From Chloroflexia bacterium (GTDB taxonomy: Bacteria; Chloroflexota; Chloroflexia; Thermomicrobiales; UBA6265): 14,931 bases of DNA. Each line of letters starts with the position of its first letter. The stretch's first letter is position 1. Below the pieces are notes generated by a model. That model worked only from the letters and a program-made list of their open reading frames with translations. It had not been told where the DNA came from and ran no database searches. The position numbers and the translations under genes are program-made. Below, piece by piece: positions 6,441-12,919 of this stretch. The DNA lies in contig JACCVC010000125.1 of assembly GCA_013698305.1 (NCBI GenBank), positions 1-14,931 on the forward strand. The letters are read 5' to 3'.

Positions 6441-7916
6441 TCAGCGCGACAACTGCCGCGCGGTTGGCTCTGCTCAGCAGAACCAGCTCTCGGTCAACCG
6501 GGGCGGCTTTGGGCGATGGACCTTGGCCGCCGGGATCTCCGGTACGTCCAGCCCGGCCGCCTCGTGCGCCGCCGCCCAAATCCTCCCGAACGTCTCATGA
6601 ACGTCCTGCTGGCAGGCGTCGCCCTCCTCGGCGATCACACCAACCCGCCGTTGCAGCGCCTCCATGCGCGGGTCCGCATGGGTCCACTGGTAGGAGAGCG
6701 CATCCTCGTCCAACGGCCCTATCCAGCGCTGACTATCCGGATCGGTCAGCACCGCCGAGCCGGGCGGGATCAGCAACCGGATGCTCCAATGCACCGGGTC
6801 GATGTGCCAGGTCATTCCCTGCCGCGCCATGAATTTCAGCAGACCAAGGTAGCTCTCCATCGACTCCCACGGCGAGAACGGCAACAGCGACGGGCGCATC
6901 GGGATGTCGACCGCGTCGAGCAACGTGAGTGCCTCCGTCACGCTGTCTGCATCGTGTCCCTTCTTCATCCGCAGCAACGCCTCGTTGTTGAGCGACTCGA
7001 CCGCCGAGACGACGAACTGGCAGCCGAGCGAGGCGAGTTCGGGCAGGTGTTTTCGATGCTCGAGCAGGTGCTCGATCTTGATCGTCGCGTCGAAGGTCAG
7101 CTCCGGCCAGCGCGACCGCATCTCCCGCAGGATGCGCATCGAGTGGGCCGGTCCATTGAAGAAATCCGGATCGCCGAAGGTGATGTGCCGGGCGCCCTGC
7201 TCCACCTGCTGCGCGATGTCCTCGACCACCCGGTCGCGGGGGACGACTACCAGCCGACCGCCATAGACGGGAGTGATTGGGCAGTGCGTGCAGGTGTGGT
7301 GGCAGCCTCGGGTCGCTTCGACGTAGCCGGCTGGGACGATTGTGCCATTGCGCTCCAGCCCCGCGTAAGACCGCACGAGTGGGAGGTTGCTCCGGTCAGG
7401 CGAGGGAAATGACGATTTCCTGGGGGGGTCAGGATGCCGGTGGCCAGGAGTCATCACGCCGGGAAGCGCTGCGCCATCGAGCGAGCCGCCAGCGTCGAGC
7501 AGGTTAGCGATAGCTCGGAGCGGACCGTCCGATTCGCCGCCGATCACCGCATCGCCGCCCGCATTGAAGATATGCTCGGCGTTGAGCGTGGCGTACAACC
7601 CGAAACAGACGATGACGGTGTCTGGATCGGACGCGCGTATTCGCTCGATCAGCCGCTGGCCGAGCCGCATCGCCGTGTGCATGGGAACGCTGATCGCGAC
7701 TATCGCTGCCCGGTCGAGATCGGCATCGGACAGTTCCTCTACAGCCAGGTCCCGCGGCGCGGCAGAGAATCCCTCGTCCCCAAGCGACGCCGCGGCATTG
7801 GCGATCGCCAGCGGCTGGTGCCCGAGCTCATAGCAAGAGACGAGCAGGATCGCGCCTTCATCGCGCAGCGAGAAGGTTGTGTCGGATTGGGTTGCTGGAT
7901 GGATCGCTTCGAGCAT
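6441..7916 (-). CDS. B12-binding radical SAM selenoprotein with CUAEP tail
   Basis: A 491-residue protein if the in-frame TGA at 6476-6474 is read as selenocysteine. Residues about 20-140 form a cobalamin-binding-like Rossmann domain. The radical SAM cluster motif is GCHHTCTHC, with Cys205, Cys209 and Cys212 (CX3CX2C). The SAM-barrel region follows. The uninterrupted frame would stop after TESWFC; reading through gives CUAEPTARQLSR and then a TGA at 6443-6441. CUAEP is exactly the C-terminal motif that names a radical SAM (seleno)protein family (CUAEP/CCAEP tail, from memory). A SECIS-like hairpin follows the codon. TGA is an ordinary stop elsewhere in the window, so this is not a recoded genome. 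The reaction is unknown. The start ATG at 7916 is preferred to a TTG at 7922, though neither has a strong ribosome binding site. The arginase-fold gene lies 144 bp upstream on the same strand. Confidence 0.85.
6444..6476 (-). promoter_or_regulatory. Selenocysteine codon with SECIS-like hairpin
   Basis: The UGA is at 6476-6474. Twelve nucleotides later a 7-bp stem forms (6461-6455 with 6450-6444, GCGCGGC-AGTT-GTCGCGC, one G-U pair) with an AGUU loop. The loop has a G in its second position, about 21 nt after the UGA, which fits the usual bacterial SECIS layout for SelB binding. The stem ends directly before the true stop codon. Confidence 0.65.
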
Positions 7917-7937
7917 GAACAACTTTCGCGTGCGTAC

Positions 7938-8064
7938 CTAGCGGCAGATCCTGTGTCTACCATTGTCGCAGAATGGCATCTATGTTAAAAACCGTCACCG
8001 TAACCACGGTACTTGCCCAACCTGGTTACCTTGCAACCATGGCAGACACAGGGTCTGCCGCTAC
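7938..8064. repeat. Paired inward REP-like hairpins (BIME-like)
   Basis: Two inverted copies of one short hairpin unit lie 127 bp end to end. The right copy (minus strand) is GTAG-C-GGCAGAC-CCTGT-GTCTGCC (8064-8041). The left copy (plus strand, 7938-7961) starts with CTAG and has two or three mismatches. A GTAG tetranucleotide beside a hairpin is the hallmark of REP elements mobilised by RAYT transposases. No RAYT gene is in the window. The arginase-fold gene ends within the right copy: its TAG stop is part of GTAG. Confidence 0.6.
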
Positions 8065-8963
8065 GTGCGTTCGGAGCGTTCGATCCCCATCCATCGGGGA
8101 ATGACCGCAAGTAGCAGCGCTTTCGCCGAGGCGGTCGATGTTTCACCGCGTTGGCCGGCGCGGGGGTTCAATCCTGCTAACCCGACCACCGCGACCTTGC
8201 CGGTGGCGAAGGCCTGGTCCAGCAGCTTCTCCATGTTGGCAAGCGTCATCCCCCGCGGACTCGGCGTCGACGAGCTCGGCACTAGCGACGGATCGAGCAC
8301 GTCGAGATCGATATGGACGTAGATCTCGTCAACCTTCTCCGCCAGCCGGCTCATCGCATCGGCGAACGTCCAGCCCGAAAGCGACTCGGCGTGCCTAAGG
8401 ATCTGCACATCGGTCGAGCGCAGCAACTGTTCCTCCGCGTCGTCCAATTCGCGAACACCGGCGATCACCATCCGGTCGGTCGGCACCGTCGCCGCCAGCA
8501 TCGCCGACTCCCGCCACAGCGGACCCGCCAACCCGGCCAGGATCGCCAGCGGCATACCAGCCAGGATATTGCTGACTGAGGTTTCCGGCGTGTTGAAATC
8601 GCCATGCGCATCGAACCAGACAATGCCGATCCGATGCCCCGCGCCGTGGGCCAATTGCAATCCGGCGATCACGCCGACGCTGGTGGTGTCATCACCCGCC
8701 AGCACCAGCACCCTGCCTTCGCCCTCACATGCCTCGGAGACGTGCCTGCCTACGTGGGCGCCGAGGCGCCCGATGTTCGCCGCGATTGGGCCATCGATTC
8801 GCTCGTCCTCCGGCAGCCGTACCTCGACCGGGTCGCTCACCTCGACACCGGCCTGCCGCAACGCCACCACCAGGCCGCCGTCCAGCAGGGCGCCCGGCCC
8901 AAGGCCCAACCCATCATGCAGCTCGTCGTACCGATATGGCACCGCTACCAGACTCAACCCCAT
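8061..8963 (-). CDS. Arginase/agmatinase-fold (ureohydrolase superfamily) protein
   Basis: A 300-residue ureohydrolase-fold protein. Two of the metal motifs are intact: DAHGD (Asp118, His120, Asp122) and HIDLDVLDP (Asp219, Asp221). The first motif, GGDH in arginases, reads AGDD (Asp91, Asp92), so the His ligand of metal A is Asp. The Glu of the C-terminal MEVNP motif, used for guanidinium recognition, is absent (GLAGLNP, about 261-267). Family members hydrolyse guanidino compounds such as arginine, agmatine or formiminoglutamate. The changes here suggest another substrate or altered metal binding. Start: GGGAGGAG (8976-8969) favours the second of two adjacent ATGs (8963, spacing 5 nt from AGGAG) over the first (8966). 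The gene sits upstream of the radical SAM selenoprotein gene on the same strand, separated by a REP-like pair. A shared pathway is possible but unproven. Confidence 0.82.
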   Translation of the reverse strand: MGLSLVAVPYRYDELHDGLGLGPGALLDGGLVVALRQAGVEVSDPVEVRLPEDERIDGPIAANIGRLGAHVGRHVSEACEGEGRVLVLAGDDTTSVGVIAGLQLAHGAGHRIGIVWFDAHGDFNTPETSVSNILAGMPLAILAGLAGPLWRESAMLAATVPTDRMVIAGVRELDDAEEQLLRSTDVQILRHAESLSGWTFADAMSRLAEKVDEIYVHIDLDVLDPSLVPSSSTPSPRGMTLANMEKLLDQAFATGKVAVVGLAGLNPRAGQRGETSTASAKALLLAVIPRWMGIERSERT

Positions 8964-8968
8964 CATGA

Positions 8969-8976
8969 CTCCTCCC
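8969..8976 (-). promoter_or_regulatory. Strong ribosome binding site of the arginase-fold gene
   Basis: GGGAGGAG on the minus strand decides the start of this gene. It is complementary over all 8 nt to the CUCCUCCC part of the motif shared by the three predicted small RNAs, so it is a formal candidate target. Any strong Shine-Dalgarno sequence would match similarly. Confidence 0.6.
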
Positions 8977-9224
8977 GGGTTCACCGATCTCGCAAAAAAC
9001 ACGTCTACCGGCATCTGGCGTCATTGGCCACGTCCGCCATGGTCGTGTCTGCCCTATAGGCGAGAATCATGCCACTGATCGCGTTCGCCATGCACGTAAT
9101 TGCGAGCGAGCAACGGTAAACTGGTAAGGAACCGAGGGACACGGATCGGTCCTTCGACAAGCTCAGGTCATCGGACACAAGGTCTGGACGACAAACGTCG
9201 GTCCCCACGCAACCTTGTCATGAA

Positions 9225-9230
9225 GGGAGG
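9225..9230 (+). promoter_or_regulatory. Ribosome binding site pointing to a CTG start
   Basis: GGGAGG lies 6 nt before the CTG at 9237, the ideal spacing. No ATG, GTG or TTG in the J-domain frame lies between the site and the J domain, so this site decides the start of the J-domain gene. Confidence 0.6.
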
Positions 9231-9236
9231 CTTTTC

Positions 9237-9734
9237 CTGGCCCAGCAATCCATCCGCTCCGACCCCAATGCCGACACGCACTACCAACTCCTGGGCATCG
9301 ACTTCCGGGCAACTCCCGCCGAGGTAACCAGGGCGTACCGGCGCAAGATGAAGGATTGCCATCCCGACCTCGTCGCGCCGGCGCGGAGAGGCCACGCCGA
9401 ACGCTATTGCCAGAACATCAATCACGCATACGCGATCCTGAAGGACCCGATCAAGCGGCGAGACTATGACCAGAGCATCCGGATCCAGGAGGTTCAGGAT
9501 CAGGTGATGAACCGCTACGTTGGTGGGCTGGGCGGACCTGCCGCCAGTGGGCATGACCCCCACACCGCGAAGCTGCGCCGCCAGCCAACCGCGTTCGAGC
9601 GGGCGGAGATGCAGCAGGCGGACCGTTCGGCCACGTTCAGCCTTCTCGGCGCGTTCGCCGTGGTGACGATCGGGGCGATCGGCGTGATCCTGGTGGTCGC
9701 GTTGCTGGCGACCGTTGCCGGCCTTTTCCTGTAG
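9237..9734 (+). CDS. Small tail-anchored J-domain (DnaJ-like) protein
   Basis: A 165-residue protein with an N-terminal J domain (about 13-80). Helix I is THYQLLGI, helix II AEVTRAYRRKMKDCHPD with the essential HPD at 42-44, and helices III-IV include INHAYAILKDPIKRRDYD. A polar linker (about 85-128) leads to one C-terminal membrane segment (about 130-163, ending VAGLFL). No Gly/Phe or zinc-finger domain is present. J proteins stimulate DnaK/Hsp70 ATPase; this one probably recruits DnaK to the membrane. Starting at the first ATG in frame (9348) would cut the J domain in half, just before the HPD. The only candidate with a ribosome binding site is CTG at 9237. The last 98 bp overlap the end of the opposite-strand APH-fold gene. 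Confidence 0.8.
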   Translation: MAQQSIRSDPNADTHYQLLGIDFRATPAEVTRAYRRKMKDCHPDLVAPARRGHAERYCQNINHAYAILKDPIKRRDYDQSIRIQEVQDQVMNRYVGGLGGPAASGHDPHTAKLRRQPTAFERAEMQQADRSATFSLLGAFAVVTIGAIGVILVVALLATVAGLFL

Positions 9735-10812
9735 ATTTTCCGCCACCATAGAACCGTCGCTGCACCTGTTCTGGTGGCGCCAGCACGTTGGTCAGCCGCT
9801 CCAGCGATCGCAGCAGCACCTTGACGCCACCGCGGATGAAGGGCTGAGCCCGGTCATTCGCCACGGCGTCGTCGAGGTAGGCGATCTCCAACAGCCGTCC
9901 CACCTGATCGAGCAGGTCCATCGCCGCGACCACCGGCACCAACCGCCGGGTCTCGGGTGGGAGCACGGTGTGATCGCTGTACGCGCCCAGCACCGACTCG
10001 ACCGTCGCCTCCGACCAGCCCGTCACCCGGACACTGAGTTGCGCCAGGTCGAGCACTGGCGATCCCGCCGCCGCCTGTCGCCAACCCGTTATTCCGTGCA
10101 ACGACGAGGGACGGGAGGGATCATCGACCATCAGGTATGCTGGCCAAATGTTGCCGTGGATCAGGACATCGCTCGCATCGGCCACGTCGGACGCCGTCCC
10201 GAGCCGTTCCGCCGCCACGGGAATTATCCGATTGCCACAACGCAGCCAGCGGCGCACTTCGGGCAGCGACGCGGCGTGCGTTCCCAGCCGCTTTCGGCCA
10301 TGCTGCCATCGTGCGGCGACTCCGGTGTACAACTCGGTGGCGGTTGACGTCGCCATCCCGGCGAGCGCGGCATGACCCCTGGTCGCTTCGTGGATTTTGG
10401 CAAGGGCTCGGGCCGCTTCGACCAGCATGTCGCCGTGATCCGCCGTTTCATGCAATGGCAGGTTGACGATCCCTTGATCACCGACGACGAACTCTCCGTG
10501 GCGGTTCAAGGGGAGTCCGGAAACGACCTCACCGGCGTCGTACACCTGGCCACCGATCAGCACCACCCCTTCAGCGCTGCCGATCGGTTGGGGAAGTAGA
10601 GCGGCGCTGTCAGGAACCGACAGGTGGAGAGCTCGCAGGGCAGTCACCCGCTCCGTCGTCGCGGGCGCATCCCACGCCCGCATATGAGCAACCGTATCGG
10701 CAAGGCCGACCGTGCGGTCCCGTTCGGACTGCACGGAGGTGTCATCGCCGAGCAACTGTCGGGCGGCCTCGATCCAGTCGTCATCGTTTGGAGAAGAAGG
10801 CGTCATCATCAT
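9637..10812 (-). CDS. APH/choline-kinase-fold protein, probable pseudokinase
   Basis: A 391-residue protein resembling aminoglycoside phosphotransferases and similar kinases. The region corresponding to the catalytic HGDxxxxN reads LIHGNIWPAYLMVDD (about 218-231), so the catalytic Asp is Asn and the metal-binding Asn is Tyr. The next motif, usually IDW, reads ITGW, losing the second metal-binding Asp. The fold context (ALAKIHE about 137-142, SPVLDLAQLSVR about 251-262) is intact. It is unlikely to be an efficient kinase; a binding or regulatory role is more plausible. The last 35 or so residues are rich in Arg, Ser and Pro and are antisense to the J-domain gene. Start: four in-frame ATGs lie close together (10818, 10812, 10809, 10806) with no ribosome binding site. 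The one at 10812 is chosen because TATACT (10825-10820) would start transcription there. Confidence 0.72.
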   Translation of the reverse strand: MMMTPSSPNDDDWIEAARQLLGDDTSVQSERDRTVGLADTVAHMRAWDAPATTERVTALRALHLSVPDSAALLPQPIGSAEGVVLIGGQVYDAGEVVSGLPLNRHGEFVVGDQGIVNLPLHETADHGDMLVEAARALAKIHEATRGHAALAGMATSTATELYTGVAARWQHGRKRLGTHAASLPEVRRWLRCGNRIIPVAAERLGTASDVADASDVLIHGNIWPAYLMVDDPSRPSSLHGITGWRQAAAGSPVLDLAQLSVRVTGWSEATVESVLGAYSDHTVLPPETRRLVPVVAAMDLLDQVGRLLEIAYLDDAVANDRAQPFIRGGVKVLLRSLERLTNVLAPPEQVQRRFYGGGKSTGKGRQRSPATRPPGSRRSPRSSPRRTRREG

Positions 10813-10819
10813 GCGCATG

Positions 10820-10825
10820 AGTATA
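10820..10825 (-). promoter_or_regulatory. Candidate -10 box for a leaderless transcript
   Basis: TATACT on the minus strand lies 1 nt before the first ATG (10818) and 8 nt before the ATG at 10812 of the APH-fold gene. A start site 5-9 nt downstream would yield an mRNA that begins at or near an ATG. No matching -35 hexamer was found. Confidence 0.4.
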
Positions 10826-10882
10826 CGTGGTCGGTTACCGTCATCGCCGCGGTACCAGCATTCTCTTCAATTCGACCGCCAT

Positions 10883-11014
10883 GTAGCGTCGCACCTTATG
10901 TCCGATGAAGGTGCCGATCAGTCCATTTTCGAATACTGCAATTCCGTATCCACCAACCATATGCCTGGGAACATGACACGGTCAGCACCCGTCGAACATA
11001 AATCCCGACGCTAC
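10883..11014. repeat. Paired inward REP-like hairpins (BIME-like), second copy
   Basis: The left unit starts GTAG at 10883 on the plus strand with a weak CGTCG/CGATG stem (to 10907). The right unit starts GTAG at 11014 on the minus strand with a CGTCGGG/TTCGACG stem (11010-10990). The two units face inward and span 132 bp, almost the same layout and size as the pair at 7938-8064. It fills the gap between the D-aminoacylase stop and the APH-fold gene. Confidence 0.5.
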
Positions 11015-11033
11015 GTGGTGACTAGAATGCGAA

Positions 11034-12683
11034 TCACGCGCCAGCGTCGGGCCGGTAGCCGGGACCGTTGACGCGCTTGCCGGGCAGCTCGCCGGTGTGC
11101 TCGCCATCGCGCAGCACGGCAGCGCCGTTGACGAAGACATCCCGGATACCGACCGAGAGATGATGTGGATCGGTGTAGGTTGCCTGATCGATCACCGTCT
11201 CCGGGTCGAACACGACCACGTCGGCGTACATCCCCGCCCGTAGCAGCCCTCGATCCCGCAGGCCGAGACGGTCCGCCACCGCCGAGCTGGACTTCCGAAT
11301 CGCGTCCTCCCAGGTCATGAAGCCCTTTTCGCGCACATAGCGACCCAGCACGCGCGTGTAGGTACCATAGGCGCGGGGATGGACCAGACCCTTCTCCGCC
11401 GCAATGGCGGGGTCGATGCCACCGGCGTCCGTGCTGATCTTGATCCACTCCTGCTGGAACTGCTGCTTGAGATTGTCCTCGCTCATCATCAGGTACATCG
11501 TGAAGATGTCTCCACCCTCGCGGTCGAGCAGGTGGACGATGGCCTCGTGCCAGTCGAGCCCGAGCTCGGCGGCGACATCGTCGAGGAAGCGGCCCTGGAA
11601 CATCTTGTGCTCCGGCTTGGAGAACTCCGCCAGCAGGACGTGGCCGGGACCGGACCGCGCGCCAAGGTTCTCCCAATGCCCGGTCGGGTTGCGCATCTCC
11701 TCGATGATCTTCGCCCGCATCTCCGGGTCCCTGAGATTCTGGTAGCGCTTGCCCTCCGCCGACGCCCAGGGCGGCAGGCACGCGGCCAGGCCGGTGCCGG
11801 AGCCGTCGTAGGGGTACATGTCCGCAGTGATGTCGAGGCCGCGATTTCGCGCCGCGGTGATGCGCTCGATCACGGTCGCCATCTTGGACCAGTTGTCACG
11901 ACCCGCCGCCTTGAGGTGATAGATCTCGGTCGCCACGCCAGAGCGATCAGCGATCTCGATGGCCTCGTCAAGCCCCTCGAATATCTCATCGCCCTCTGAA
12001 CGGATGTGGGTGATGTGGACGCCATTGTGCTCCGCCACGACCTTCATCACCTCGACCAGCTCGTCAGTGCCCGCGTATGCACCGGGAGGGTAGATCAACG
12101 CGGTGGCAACGCCGAAAGCGCCGTCTTCCATCGATTCCCGGGTCGCCTTGCGCATCAGGTCGAGCTCTTGGTCGTTGGGTTCGCCCATGCGTTCGCCCAT
12201 GCCGTACTTTCGCACCGAGCCCCCGCCGAGGAACGAGCCGACGTTGACCGAGACGCCGCGCTCCTCTATATCCGCCAGCCACTGGCCGAACCGGGTCCAG
12301 GTGCGCCCAAGTGTGTCCCAGTAGTCATAGTTCTCGTCCAGCCGATGCACGAGGCTGATGCTGAACGGCGCGTCGATCTCGCCACCGAACGGCGCGGGGG
12401 TCCAACCTTCGCCCAGAATCTCGGTGGTGACACCCTGTGTCACTTTGGACACCGAGCGGCGGTCAGTCAGGAAGGGAACGATCGAGTGGGACTGAATGTC
12501 GATGAAGCCGGGACAACAGATCATGCCCTCGGCCTCGATGACGGTATCTACCGACGAGCGATCGATGGTTCTGGGCGGCGCGATGTCGGCAATCCTTTCG
12601 CCGTCCAGCACGACATCGGCGTGAATCCAGGGGTTACCAGTTCCGTCGATCACTCTCGCGCCGGTAATGAGCACACTGGGCAT
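11034..12683 (-). CDS. N-acyl-D-amino-acid deacylase-like amidohydrolase
   Basis: A 549-residue amidohydrolase of the D-aminoacylase type. It starts with the usual small beta domain (VLITGARVIDGTGNPW). The first metal motif reads GFIDIQSHS (59-67), with Gln64 where the family usually has His. It continues with VTQGVTTEILGEGWTPAP, where classical D-aminoacylases have the GNCG cysteine. Conserved blocks THIRSEGDEIFEGLDEA, YHLKAAGRDNW, ADMYPYDGSGTG, PRAYGTYTRVLGRYVRE and GMYADVVVFDP follow. Such enzymes hydrolyse N-acyl-D-amino acids or related amides in the cytoplasm. The Q-x-H and GEG variants suggest a distinct subgroup, so the substrate is uncertain. An open frame continues 64 codons upstream but lacks family similarity; the ATG at 12683 begins the conserved domain and has AGGAAG 10 nt upstream. 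Confidence 0.87.
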   Translation of the reverse strand: MPSVLITGARVIDGTGNPWIHADVVLDGERIADIAPPRTIDRSSVDTVIEAEGMICCPGFIDIQSHSIVPFLTDRRSVSKVTQGVTTEILGEGWTPAPFGGEIDAPFSISLVHRLDENYDYWDTLGRTWTRFGQWLADIEERGVSVNVGSFLGGGSVRKYGMGERMGEPNDQELDLMRKATRESMEDGAFGVATALIYPPGAYAGTDELVEVMKVVAEHNGVHITHIRSEGDEIFEGLDEAIEIADRSGVATEIYHLKAAGRDNWSKMATVIERITAARNRGLDITADMYPYDGSGTGLAACLPPWASAEGKRYQNLRDPEMRAKIIEEMRNPTGHWENLGARSGPGHVLLAEFSKPEHKMFQGRFLDDVAAELGLDWHEAIVHLLDREGGDIFTMYLMMSEDNLKQQFQQEWIKISTDAGGIDPAIAAEKGLVHPRAYGTYTRVLGRYVREKGFMTWEDAIRKSSSAVADRLGLRDRGLLRAGMYADVVVFDPETVIDQATYTDPHHLSVGIRDVFVNGAAVLRDGEHTGELPGKRVNGPGYRPDAGA

Positions 12684-12825
12684 GAAAAGCTCGCTTCCTG
12701 TGATTGATCGTCGTCGTCGAAATCGCGTGAGGGATGGGTATGTCGCCCAGGACAGCGTCGCCGGAGTCGGCATGTTCGTCAATGGCGATGATGGTGTCCA
12801 TTGCGCAGGATGCGGATCCCGAAGG

Positions 12826-12870
12826 GTGTCCGCCCGTAGTCGTCTCATTCCAACCAACACGGGCGGACAC
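12826..12870. repeat. Perfect 12-bp inverted repeat in an intergenic gap
   Basis: GTGTCCGCCCGT (12826-12837) and ACGGGCGGACAC (12859-12870) pair perfectly around a 21-nt loop. The repeat lies between the amidohydrolase start and the GNAT stop. There is no T run on either side, so it is not a standard intrinsic terminator. It could be a GC-rich terminator, an operator or another dispersed hairpin. Confidence 0.55.
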
Positions 12871-12919
12871 GCCACGCGGTCCGCGCCCTACGAGTTGGCG
12901 GGGCCAACCGGGATCACCG

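Noticed and set aside
6441..6476. TGA read as Trp under an alternative genetic code
   Set aside because: Other genes here (the MerR regulator, the MFS protein, the amidohydrolase) end in TGA at the expected lengths, and the residue context CUAEP fits selenocysteine.
9035..9060. A further REP-like half element (GTGTCTGCCCTATAG)
   Set aside because: It resembles the end of the 8041-8064 hairpin but lacks the other stem arm and the GTAG, so it may be chance.
9153..9170. TTCGACAAGCTCAGG as an attachment site or operator
   Set aside because: It is the core of a common dispersed repeat type, related to the CTGAGC..GTCGAA arms elsewhere in the window. There is no integrase nearby.
12684..12875. 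N-terminal extension of the amidohydrolase by 64 residues
   Set aside because: The extension has no family similarity, and the ATG at 12683 begins exactly at the conserved first beta strand with a usable ribosome binding site.
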